From Chelydra serpentina (taxonomy: Eukaryota > Chordata > Testudines > Chelydridae): a DNA stretch of 64,000 nt. The notes beneath the pieces were generated by a model, which was not told the origin of the DNA, searched no databases, and worked only from the letters and a program-made list of their open reading frames with translations. Each line of letters starts with the position of its first letter. Positions within the stretch are counted from its first letter, which is position 1. Where the stretch lies: NCBI GenBank assembly GCA_037349315.1, contig JBAIAC010000006.1, positions 14,419,501 through 14,483,500 of the forward strand, in the 5' to 3' direction. Shown in pieces: positions 22,336-32,250 of this stretch. Made by a program: the position numbers and the translations under genes.

Positions 22336-23001
22336 CAAACCACAATTCAGAATGATGAAGGGCTAAATGCAATGGGTGGTGTAATACCACATTTATCTGC
22401 AGGTTAGTGAAACTTTAGCAAATCTGACAAACTAGAAAGAGGCCTGGCAGCAGCTAATTCAGATCAGTGCTAGAATAAATTGCATCAAGAACTTCTTGGT
22501 TAGTTAGAATCAGGATGATTTTTAAGGTGAGTGGAACAGCTTAATTATTCATCTCCTTTATTTGTCTCTCATCAGAAAGTATTGATGTAATGGGTCAAAA
22601 GAAGAAATGATGGCCTTGTTTAATTAAAGGCTCGTTAACGCATAAGAGAGAGTGAGAGCTTTAGAAGTATGTTACTAATTATTTATAGACTGGTCCCTTA
22701 TGAAAGGCTCATCATTAATGATAGTGAGAGCGATTTGCCACAGCACTCTGTCCACCCACCACCTGTTTCTTCTTCAACTTTTCCTTTTGATGTTAGTTAA
22801 AAGTAACAGGATGCTTAACATTTCGGAAGTTATTAATGAGTTTAAATCCAGAACCGCCAAATGTTATTTGTGCTCATCTGTTTTCTCCTTCTGTCCTTGC
22901 GCAGCCCCCTGGGATGCAATCCTGCCCCAATGGACAGCAGCCTTACCGGGGGCAACACGACAAATTTGGTGGGGAATGGAGCCGTGCCAGCTTTACAGCA
23001 G
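22336..23001. other. Intergenic DNA, no gene recognised
   Basis: The plus-strand frame 22700-23290 (196 codons) runs through unique DNA into the MITE at 23005 and has no family motif. I regard it as chance. Confidence 0.45.
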
Positions 23002-23004
23002 TAA

Positions 23005-23298
23005 GGGCTTGTCTTCACTACCCGCCGGATCGGTGGGTAGCAATCGATCCATCGGGGATCGATTTTTCGCGTCTCGTTTAGACGCGATTAATCGATCCCC
23101 GAAAGCGCTCCCCGTCGGCTCCGGAAATCCACCTCATCGAAAGGCGGAAGCGGAGTCGACGTGGGAGCGGCAGCGATCGACTCGCCGCCGTCCTCACGGC
23201 CAGGTAAGTCGATTACGATACGCCGACTTCAGCTACGTTATTCACGTAGCTGAAGCTGCGTATCGTAGATCGACCCCCCCCCCAGTGTAGCCCTGGGC
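23005..23298. mobile_element. Palindrome-rich Harbinger-like MITE, 294 bp
   Basis: TAA flanks both ends (23002-23004, 23299-23301). The ends are GGGCTTGTCTTCACTAC and, in reverse, GCCCAGGGCTACACTGG. Two internal hairpins stand out: one around tcgcgtctcgtttagacgcg (23067-23086) within the longer arms atcgatccccg/cggggatcgat, and another with arms cttcagctacgt and acgtagctgaag around tattc (23227-23255). The element is CpG-rich and non-coding. A diverged second copy lies at 45132-45427. Confidence 0.75.
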
Positions 23299-23301
23299 TA
23301 A

Positions 23302-23989
23302 GAAGAGCTGTCTTACCCATTCAGGGTCGCATGGCTCAGACACGGTAGCTGCAACATTAATCTTGGAAGGGAGCGTGTTACAGATCTTGTATGCAACAAC
23401 CAGGGCACAGAAAGAAGGGAGCACAGTTTCACAGGAAGAAAACATTAATGCCCAGCCCAATTTAAAAAAAAACAACTCATGAGCCAGGCCCCCCAAAATG
23501 AGATTGGCTTTAAATTTGTGAAGTTTTAAAGAAAAAAATGTTGGGGTCTTATGTCTTCTGATGTCAGAGCCTTTGGAGTTCAAGTTTTCAAGCTCTTCTG
23601 CATCACAATGATGGCTTGAAACTTCTTTTGACTAAAAGTGAAAGCTGAGATTCTCACATAGTCACAGGCTGACAAAAATCAGGAGAGCTGGCAATAAAGG
23701 GAGAATTGGAGGGCCCTGGGCTAGGACAACCAGGAATGCAACATCATTCCCAGCTCCATGTATCTCAGGTTTAGGATAGACACAAACTTCATCTCTGGAG
23801 AAATTGAATCTAGGTGGTCACAGAATACTGACTTAGAAATTCCAATGCAACTGCTAAGGGCTCCCTCAAAATCAGCATCAGCCTCCACCAATGTGCGGCT
23901 CTGGACGTGTGTAGCATGTCCATTATCTGACAGCCACATAAACTTACAATGGGCTGCATAAAACTGCAAATGCTTCAATGCTAGAGCCT
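23302..23989. other. Intergenic DNA, no gene recognised
   Basis: No motif or repeat was recognised. The minus-strand frame at 23242-23583 starts in unique DNA and ends in the MITE, without similarity to a known protein. Confidence 0.45.
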
Positions 23990-24362
23990 AATGGGAAACA
24001 GTTTTCCCATCCCTATAATATTTTAAAGAGAGCAAAAACATTTCCAGTTCTGAATTGGGATGTAAACATTTTCCATGAACCAAATTTTTGTGGTTTTCAG
24101 GTCAGTCAAAACATTTTGTTTTGATTTCAATCTTTTTTTTTTAAGCCTTTGGGTATTTTTAGCGGAAATGTATAAAACTTACAAACAAAAAGTAATTCTG
24201 AAAATGTTAAAACGGGATGATTCAACAATTGTGAAGCTTCTCCCCACCCCTGAATATATATAGATTGAGTAAGGAAGAGTTTTCCACAAACAGTTTCAGT
24301 TTCAAGAAATTGGCTTTTTTTTTTAAAGCGAAAAAGCAAAAACATCCCAACCAGCTCTGTTA
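23990..24362. repeat. 'AGAGCTGGTTGGGA'-type inverted-repeat element
   Basis: The right end read in reverse is agagctggttgggatgttt. The left part (gggaaacagttttcccatcc, about 23993-24012) carries the complementary 'ttttcccatcc' text. The interior is rich in ttttc/gaaaa stretches. Similar ends bound elements at 26168-26918 and 30945-31455. Limits are approximate. Confidence 0.45.
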
Positions 24363-25047
24363 AGGACACTTTAGAACAGTACTTATCCAAGTTAGGTTTA
24401 CAAGTACAGCTGCATTAAAGCAGTGTATAATTAAGGTTTTGTAGGCAAATTTACTTTTACTTGGAGCATTAAGTTTTCAGATTACAGTGCCTATAATAGT
24501 AAGAAATATTAACACTGCAATGTGCTATCTTGTTTTATCAGCCGCAATGACACTTAACATCTGCATGTTCTCAACAGCTAACATTCAGCAAAAGTTAATT
24601 TAGGCCACAAGAAACTCAAATTGGAAAATAAAGAGGGAAAGGTTTTTTTTTTTTTTTTTAGGCCACAAGAAACTTAAGTCATTATTTGTTCAGGGAATTA
24701 ATGGTCTGATCTACTTTGTTAGCCTTGAAGGTTTTTTATGTAATGACAGATAAACATAAAAGGGTTGCAAGTAATTAACAGGCAGATGGAGTATTAACAG
24801 CAAAACTGGAGCACTTCTCTATATCCTGATCCAAAGCCCATTTATATCAATCGGGAAAATCCAGAGGGCTGGAGCATTTGGCATGGAAAGTTTGGGGTGT
24901 ACAAGGAATGCAAGATCAGGTCCCTAAATCTTTTCAAATTCAGAATGGAAATTTATCACTGAGCTAAGATATGAAGAATTGTAGATCTCTATACTCAAGG
25001 GGCCAAAGTTCAGCTGTCTGTTATTGTACTATGCAGTGTCGTTCCCA
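24363..25047. other. Intergenic DNA, no gene recognised
   Basis: Contains a T-run (about 24643-24659) between two copies of taggccacaagaaact (24601 and 24659 areas), a short direct repeat. No coding signal. Confidence 0.45.
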
Positions 25048-25161
25048 GGATATTGGAGAGACAAGATGGATGAGGAAATATCTTTTACTAGACCAACTTC
25101 TGTTGGTAAGAGAGACAAGCTGCATGCAGCGCTCCTCACCCACCTGGTCTCTCCAGTATCC
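25048..25161 (+). mobile_element. PLE terminal-repeat fragment in foldback form
   Basis: aggaaatatcttttactag, gaccaacttctgttgg and gagagacaagct match the terminal repeat that flanks the PLE relic at 38335 (gaggtaatatcttttactgg). The left arm (25048-25077) and right arm (25132-25161) pair as an inverted repeat at 25 of 30 positions. The PLE sequence is therefore present in both orientations within about 115 bp, like the hairpin at 6367. No TSD could be identified. Confidence 0.65.
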
Positions 25162-25237
25162 TAAAATCCAGAGTAACTCTGTTGTCATCTGTGGAGTTAC
25201 TCCAGATTTACACAAGCTCAAAATTAGATCCTGGAAC

Positions 25238-25330
25238 TCATAGCCTCATAGACTTTAAGGTCAGAAGGGACCATTATGATCAACCTAATTTGAATTGATA
25301 TGCAAACTAGATACCATCAACTCAGGATTA
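25238..25330 (-). mobile_element. CR1 LINE 3' tail fragment
   Basis: cctcatagactttaaggtca followed by gaagggaccattatgatcaa is the reversed CR1 3' end. It fades after about 90 bp. Text at 25370-25540 is not recognised. Confidence 0.65.
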
Positions 25331-25542
25331 AATAGAGACTTGGAATGGCTTGGCCATTACGTTAATTGATTCTATTTCCCTTAAGTTAACGATCCTCATT
25401 CACACCTGTGTGTCAACTGTCCGCAATGGCCATCTTGTTTATCACTTCAAAGGTTTTTCTTCCCCTGCTGTTATGGTTCCTCTCAATTAATTAGCCTCTT
25501 AAGGTTGGTATAGGCACTTCCACCTTATCATGTTTCTCTGAC

Positions 25543-25715
25543 TGTATAAATATCTGTCCACTGTATGTTCCATTCCATGCATCCGATGAAGTGGGTTCGA
25601 ACCCACGAAAGCTTATGCTGAAATACATTTGTTAGTCTCTAAGGTGCCACAAGTATTTCTTTCTTTCTTATTTTCTTTTTGCTGACACAGACTAACACGG
25701 CTACTACACTGTAAC
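25543..25715 (+). mobile_element. PLE terminal repeat with hammerhead-like motif
   Basis: tgtccactgtatgttcc, the motif at 25579-25618, then tttgttagtctctaaggtgc, cacaagtatttc, a tttctttctttctt stretch and cagactaacacggctactac form one unit. The same unit is present, reversed, at 41385-41550 in the PLE relic. It has no coding content and no clear TSD. Confidence 0.65.
25579..25618 (+). ncRNA. Hammerhead-ribozyme-like motif, second copy
   Basis: GCAT (25579-25582), CCGATGA (25583-25589), an extra A, a perfect 16-nt self-complementary stem gtgggttcgaacccac (25591-25606), GAAA (25607-25610), GCTT, ATGC (25615-25618). AGCT after GAA is palindromic, so two such units could pair with each other through a shared stem III, as proposed for minimal PLE hammerheads. 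U4 of the core is C and an A is inserted, so self-cleavage is doubtful. Confidence 0.4.
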
Positions 25716-26167
25716 CTAACTGCAAAGTTTCCCCATACGACTATAGTTAAAAGGACTTTTTAAAAGGTTTTTTTTTAACTTTTTAAAGTAATTTGTCAGT
25801 CATCTGGATATTTGTGACTAATGATCCCACATATAACAATAAATCTGAATTTAAGCTGTTTTTCATTAACATATATGCCAATCACGTTTTCCTCATAAAA
25901 CCAGATCTACTGCCTACCTTACTCATGTGTAGATTATACTCATCTCTGCCTTAATGCTCCTGGACAATAGGGATTTCTGGTTCTTTGATACTTGCTAAAT
26001 GTAGACACCTCAATAAAAAGGGATTACTGAAATATATGTTTTAAATGGTTCTTGCAGTGAATTTTGTTTTGTTGCAGGTATAGCAAGGTAGATCCTGATA
26101 TGGCCAAACCAGCCCTGTGCTGCATGGGTAAGTTGAGGGGGTGTTTGTGGGGCAGGGGGGACATAAT
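25716..26167. other. Intergenic DNA, no gene recognised
   Basis: AT-rich sequence with no repeat or coding motif that I recognise. Confidence 0.45.
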
Positions 26168-26918
26168 GAATATAGCTGGTCAAAAAAATAATGACTGGAA
26201 TTTCCATCCTGAGGGAAACTTCAATACTTTCAAAATTGTTTTTTGTTGTGAATCAGGATGAAACATGGAAATGTATATAAAAAATTACAGAATGTAAAAT
26301 TCCGAAAAAATTAAATTCAGAACTATCAAAATGAAGTGTTTTGATATGTCCAATTGAAATTAATTATTTTCTTTTAGTTTATTTAACCAACTGAAAACAA
26401 TTCATTTTTTGTCAGTTTTACTTCAGTCAGCATCTTCCTGAGCTATCATGGGTCTTCACAGGAGTTGTAGTTTGGATGCCTCATGTTCCTGTTCTCCTCT
26501 ATGGGGTGGGCTCCCCCATCAAAATACATATCCCATGATGCACTATGATCATGCAACTCCCGTGGTGCATCATGTAGATTCAACCAGAGGTGACTGCAAT
26601 ATATCATGGGAGATGTAGTCCAGCCAAGTACCAACCCATAAAGAAGATGGGTACATGAAGCACCCAAACTACAGCTCCCATGAGGCACCATGACAACTCA
26701 AATGGACACAGCTTAATGTTGAACTTTCCCACAATGAAATGTTTCCATTAGTTTTGACAAACCAAAATATTTTAAATTGGGTCAACCTGACCCAAAATTG
26801 AAACATTTCACTTCAGTTTTCCCAAACAAAAATCTAAAAATGTTGACACGGTTTGTGGAAACTGCCCTTGTTTTTTTAAAAATAGATAAGGATGGGAAAT
26901 TTCCCAACCAGCTTTAGC
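26168..26918. repeat. 'AGCTGGTC' inverted-repeat element with internal array
   Basis: The ends tagctggtcaaaaa (left) and, in reverse, taaagctggttgggaaattt (right) are related terminal inverted repeats. The middle (26435-26700) contains several diverged copies, in both directions, of a 'catgggagatgtagtcc / ggactacatctcccatg' unit (tcccatgatgcactatg, atcatgggagatgtagtcc, ctacagctcccatgaggc). The same internal text occurs at 31130-31290 inside the element at 30945. No coding capacity. Confidence 0.55.
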
Positions 26919-27419
26919 TAGTAGCTGCTTGAAGCCAGTATAGAAGCCACCATGAAGACCGTTCTGCACATGTTACATATATCAAAGCCAAGCCGAATCA
27001 GAGCTTGTGGGGGCTGAGGAGGGAACTGGTGACAAGTCCCATTAGAAGATGAAATATAGAAAGCCAGGAGTACATGGCTGCTGCAGTGACTGGGTCTCAG
27101 ACACATAAAATTGTAGCTAAGTATTACAGCCTTTAAAAAAGAGGTCAAAACAGTTTATAGTCTGCATGGTGTATTTTAAGGACCTAGAGGGAGTGTTGGA
27201 AGGAGAAGGGGGCCTGCCCACAGAAGCTACCCATAGATTCTACGAACGTAGGATAGTTGCTTTACACGGGGATTCTGCCTTAGTGAAGAAAAGCAATGAG
27301 GCAGAATTCAGTCAGATGGGTGTATAAATCCCTTATCTGACTCAGCTGAGTTTATTGCAGAAGAAAATTCCCTTTTATTGCAATGAGCGCTCCTGTTTGT
27401 TGTATCCATGTTATGTCTA
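26919..27419. other. Intergenic DNA, no gene recognised
   Basis: No repeat family or coding motif recognised. Confidence 0.45.
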
Positions 27420-27565
27420 GTTTTACAAGCATCTCAGGGCAGGAACTGTCTTTTTGTTCTGTGTTTGTATAGCACCTAGGTCCTAGCATAATGGGTCCCT
27501 GGTGTATGACAGGGGCTCCTAGGTGCTACTACAATGTAAATAATAAATATAAATACTGTATTAAT
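27420..27565 (+). repeat. MIR/L2-like 3' tail
   Basis: cagggcaggaactgtctttt, gtgtttgtatagcacctagg, cataatgggtccctggt, ggggctcctaggtgctacta and a terminal taataaatataaat make this the best preserved tail of this family in the window. Confidence 0.75.
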
Positions 27566-28039
27566 TGGGCCCTATTGAAATCCTCAGGAAAGATTTTATG
27601 TGCTGTTGCCTCGGACCTGATACATTTGGCTAATGGTAAGGTTTCTCATCTGACCAGACAAACTGCAGGCAGCCAACTACCTATATTCACACATCAGACT
27701 TTTCCATTTGCTGACAAGGCATCTGTGTTTGGATATGCTTGGCAGGGTTGCAGTTTTCACTGCAGTACTGTTTAGACAACTGAAGAATTCAGATGATACT
27801 GCATCTCAGGCCACATGCATAGATTAAAAATGGTCTCTAAAGATGATCAGAGGGCAAGAAGAGATGTGGATATGAACTATAATAAAGGGATGTAAATGTT
27901 GTGCTGAATGCCCTACTTTGTGCTGCAGATGTTACAAATCACCACTCCATTGGTGGCTCTGTGTAGGCAACAGCAGCACTGAAATTCTGGTTAGGAAGGA
28001 TACCCAAGTAGTTTTACTACCCAATGTTACCACTGCTCC
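27566..28039. other. Intergenic DNA, no gene recognised
   Basis: Nothing recognised. The short plus-strand frame at 27491-27775 starts in the MIR tail and is not a gene. Confidence 0.45.
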
Positions 28040-28308
28040 TGGTGTACATTGAAAAATTAGATTGACCTTGCTATGTTGCTCAGGGATGCAAAAAATGTAC
28101 ACCCGCAAGTGCCGTAGTTAGGTCAACTTAACCCCTAGTACGGAAGCAGCTAGGATGACAGAAGCTACCATAGCAAGCATTTCTCAGAGCAATGGATTAG
28201 CTATAGCAATGGAAAAACCCCTTCTATTCCTGTAGGAAGCCTTTACACTGGTGCTAGAGCAGCACAGCTGCGGCACTGTAGCATGTATAGTGTAGACAAG
28301 CCCCCGAT
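28040..28308. mobile_element. Harbinger-like MITE copy, diverged
   Basis: tagattgaccttgctatgtt, gctcaggg, aatgtacacccgcaag, taggtcaacttaacccc and the right end tatagtgtagacaagccc correspond in order to the TAA-flanked MITE at 61401 and the general 'gtctacact...agtgtagac' family. The left terminus is eroded (ctggtgtacattg), and TAA flanks are not visible. Confidence 0.55.
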
Positions 28309-29741
28309 CAAAGAAAGTCCAACAAAACATTTGTTTGTCAGAATTGGATGATTTGTAAAAAACAAACAAACAAAAAAAAACCACAAAAAAACAACAACTA
28401 TTCCACAGAAATGGATTGATTTCAGCAAAGTTGTACTGTTGTATTGTTCAAGAGATCAAGCTAAATGGGTCTTCCTGAGGTCTATGTTCTATTCATGAGA
28501 CTTCTAGTTCTGGTGAACCAATGAAGCAGCACACATTCAGAGATCCATTGAACCTAAAATCTTACCATTGATTCAGCAATGAGATTCAAACCTGAGAAGC
28601 TGAACTCATTGAGATTACTGGCTTTCCAAACCTCAGAATCTACAAATAGACTCGTACATAGAAATACACCAATCCCTTCCAAAAGGGAACCTGCAAGAGT
28701 CCGCATAGCTCTGTTAGACACACCTGTCGTCCATGGGGAGTGACGAATTAATCAGTTTGTTACCAAGGGATTTAGAATTTCTTACCATCTGCGGTTTAAC
28801 ACTCAGTTTTGTCTATTATGACAACACACTATTCATAGCAGAGTACACTACCTGATTCCACAACTGACGTAACATTAATCTAAAAATAAAAAAAGTTACA
28901 AAGCATTAGAAGACTCAACACCGACAGCTGGATGGAAGACACTGGCTTTTTATGTAAGTGTTTATAATGATGAAAGATTGGCTGTGGGACTCTGATTCCA
29001 AATAAAAATGACATCCCTTCTTAGCTTGCAGAATAATGCATGCGTGTCATTAAGAATATTTTTTTAAATAGACTGAAATTCAACAAGCAAACAATAAAAA
29101 TAAAAGAACAGTTAATTGCTGCTGTTTGTTGTCAAGCCTTAAATAACAAGTATCCAAACTATATAAATTCAGAATTATTTCAATCTGTATAAAGCCAAAT
29201 TAAGCTAATTCAGAGTCAGCAGGACAAATTCATTGGTAATACTAAATTTATTTGATTTCAAAAGAATGATGTGCCTATCCAAGGTTCTTAAAGCCTGATC
29301 CAAATCCCACTAAAGTCAATGGGAAAAAATACAAAAAGTTCAGATTAAAGCAGCGTCAGCATTACGATTCTCACAACCCACTGAAATTTAAATCTTCTCT
29401 CTCTGATTATGCACCACGGCTGAAGTGATCCTTAAGAAAAGCCTAAAGCAAGAAATAGTCTTTGCAACATGACCTGAGAGCCAACAAGTTCTGGGTCTGT
29501 AAGACAAAAAGCAGCACTAAGTTCCAGAGTCTAACACCTCCTACTAAGAATGGCCCATCCCTCTTCCTCTGGATGAGCATATCTATGGTCTTTAATCTGG
29601 AACATCCACATTTGCCTCAACTGCCAGGGCAAAAAACAGAAGCAGAGGTGGGTTTTAGGGTGGCAAGACCACAGAGATCTCAAGAACCTAGAAGATAATA
29701 CAGATGTAATGTGCTCCCTCAATGAAGCACCACAAAGTCAT
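28309..29741. other. AT-rich intergenic DNA, no gene recognised
   Basis: Includes an A-rich stretch with CAAA repeats near 28360-28395. No coding motif or repeat family recognised. Confidence 0.45.
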
Positions 29742-29960
29742 AATATCTGGTTCATATAACGCTTTTCATCCATAGACTTCAAAGCGCTTTAAAAGGAAGT
29801 CAGTATTATTATCCTTATTTTACCAATGGGCAAAAATGAGGCACAGAAAGGTGAAATAATGTATCTAAGGTCACCCAGCATGTCAATGGGAGAGTTGGTA
29901 GTAAAACCCAGGACTCCTGAGTCCCAGTCCAATACCTTAGCCACTAGATCACACTTCTAG
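29742..29960 (-). repeat. MIR/CORE SINE, nearly full length, minus strand
   Basis: Read in reverse: agtgtgatctagtggctaag, gactcaggagtcctgggttt, gctgggtgaccttagatac, tctgtgcctcatttttgcc, aaaataaggataataatac and aaagcgctttgaagtctatg. This is the full order of a MIR: tRNA-related head, central core and 3' part. The pol III boxes are decayed. Confidence 0.8.
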
Positions 29961-30944
29961 GCAGGAAGGCAGCCATGTTCTTTGAGAAATCTCCAGAGGA
30001 AGCTCCATTATAGGTGTCTTGCAGTCTGGAGGTGATCAAGGCATTGAGCAATGTGGTAAGGTCCACATCTAACAAAAAAGCTCACGATCTTTTTGCCATG
30101 CACAGATAAAAAACGCTTTTAGGCACTGTTCTTATCTAGAGATCCAGAAGCAACCTAAGCTTCAAACAAAACCCCAAGTTGTGAATACAAATGAAAAAGG
30201 TGGGCAGAGTCCCTGAATCCTACCAGCATGATCTCCATTCTCTGGGATGAGATTGAGCCTAGCTGTCATGTATTAGACACTGCAATATTTTATCTGCCAC
30301 CCCTCTGTTACCACTTTTTAAATCATGTCGCATTGCATAAAAAAATAATTTGTAATCTGTTTTTCCTTAGATGTGCAACAATGTCTTGGACTTTGTCACA
30401 CTAAATACTTCTGTTTGTGTTGGATTATTCACAATATCTGCAAATGAGCCATTACTGAATACCAGCATCATCTGTAGAAATGAAAGGCTGAGCACCCCAG
30501 AGCACCTGTACTTTATGAATAATAAAGATCAGAGTGTAAATCCTTCTCTATGTCAAAAATTTAAACAAACCTATTCTAGCCACCATCTTTTATTTACTGA
30601 ATTTGCCGGCAGACTTCCCAAATTAACTGTTTAACTTACTTTCAATGATGTCGCCAGCTGTATATCTATCCTTCCACCATCTAAACCAACTTAATAGTAC
30701 AGCTTTATTGTATGTATTTTCATTAATGAGAAGCACCCATATTTTTTTAAATTATGGGCTCTTCCACATCAGTTAAATACACACTATAAAATATATGATC
30801 ATCAAATTTAACATAGACTGCCGATACCACCATCAGTAATGAACTGAGCTACTATAACACCCGGAACTCTCCTGTCCCTCAACATCTGAGAAGAGTGATG
30901 GAATGTAAAGAAGTCCGGCTTTACATGTACCAAGGGGAAAGTAG
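29961..30944. other. Intergenic DNA, no gene recognised
   Basis: The plus-strand frame at 30371-30634 (87 codons, after a pyrimidine tract ending ag) was examined as a possible exon. It shows no recognisable domain or donor-supported structure. Confidence 0.4.
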
Positions 30945-31455
30945 AGCTGGTCGGGAACTTTTCATCTAAGTGTCTTTTCACTGGAAAGTGTTATTACATG
31001 GAAAATTGATATTTTCCACAGGGAAAAACATTGATTTTACTGAAGTTTTTCAGTTTTCAGTTGGGAAAAATCAACATGCTTTGTTTCATGCAAGTTTGCT
31101 ATTAACCAGTGCCCGCCTAAGCTGCTGCAGTGCTTCCTGGTGGGCACTGTAGTTTGTGCTGGTTGAACCACTAAAGTGCATCATGGGAGATGTAGTCCAG
31201 CCAGGGAGTATGGCCCATGTGGGAGAATAGATGCAAGTGAGTCATCAGAATTAGAACTCCCAAGAAGCACTGTGACAGCTCAAGCAGACACATATGAATG
31301 TTAAACTCATCAGAAATATTTTCACATTTTTGAATCTAGTTCACAACTTTTTGTTCTAAAAATGTTATGATTTTGCAACTTTCCACCCCACTTCGGGATA
31401 AAAACAGTCCCAATAGCAGAATTTCAGCCTGAGATGGAATTTTCATTTTATGATC
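30945..31455. repeat. 'AGAGCTGGTCGGGAA' inverted-repeat element
   Basis: The left end is agagctggtcgggaacttt, and the right part in reverse is cagctgatcataaaatg. The middle shares catcatgggagatgtagtcc and cactgtgacagctcaagcag with the element at 26168. It is therefore a second, shorter copy of that family. Confidence 0.5.
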
Positions 31456-31459
31456 AGCT

Positions 31460-31620
31460 GTAGGAGAAAGCCTGCTGGGTAACCTTAGGTAAGTCACTTC
31501 ACTTTGTGCTTTGGGTTTCCCTTCCTGCCTCTTGTTTATCTAGACTATAATCTCTTTGGTGAAAGGTACATCCCCACAGTGTCTAGTAAAATAGAGCTAC
31601 TGTAAAGCTAATGATAAGAA
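31460..31620 (+). repeat. MIR-like SINE fragment
   Basis: gggtaaccttaggtaagtca, cttcactttgtgctttggg and the tail tagactataatctctttgg to aaaatagagctactgtaaag follow MIR core and tail order. Diverged. Confidence 0.55.
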
Positions 31621-31846
31621 GAAGGGAAAATCACCTGCCAGCAGCTTCTTGTTTGAAGAAAGAAGACTCCTGCTAGCTTAAGCACCTTTGCTAATTGCAA
31701 CCAGGAAAGAGAGGTCCTCTCCGATATAGATATGCCACATAAATTAGGGCTTTATAAGGTGCAAACATCCACATCTTTGGATCAGGCCCTAGAGGAAGAC
31801 TATTACAAGACTGAGAATCAGGTGATTTAGGTTCTACTCCTAGATT
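31621..31846. other. Intergenic DNA, no gene recognised
   Basis: Short stretch with no recognised content. Confidence 0.4.
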
Positions 31847-32250
31847 CAGGGCTGGCTCTAGATTTTTTGCCACCCCAAGCAAAAACAATTTTGGCTGCCT
31901 GCCCCCCCCCCGGTTTTTTTGTGCCCCCCTGCCCCTGGCCCCACCCCAACTCCGCTCCTTCCCACCCCATTCCAACCCCATTCCAACCCCTTCCCCAAAT
32001 CCTCGGCCCCGCCTCCTCCCCCAGGCGCGTTGCATTTTCCCTCCTCCCTCCTCCCTCCCAGGCGCAGCAAGCCTGGGGGGGAGAGGGGAGAACTGGAGCG
32101 GCGGCGCGCTCGGGGGAGGAGGCGGCAGTGGAGCGGAGGTGAGCTGGGGGTGGGGAGTGGTTCCTCTGTGCCACTCCCAGGGTTACTTCTTGCGGCCCTC
32201 CCCGTGCTCACCTCCGCTCCACCTGCTCTCCTGCTTTACCAACATTTAAA
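31847..32250. mobile_element. GC-rich hAT-like MITE, right end not defined
   Basis: It begins CAGGGCTGGCTCTAGA then ttttttgccaccccaagc, matching the left end of the element at 21751. The core (about 31990-32220) is very C- and G-rich. The expected right TIR (caagcaccagc ... gcctggagcc) is missing. The end at about 32250 is set where composition returns to background, so the copy is truncated or of another subfamily. The long open frames on both strands are compositional. Confidence 0.6.

Noticed and set aside
22700..23290. 196-codon plus-strand frame
   Set aside because: It runs from unique AT-rich DNA into a MITE and shows no family signature or codon bias.
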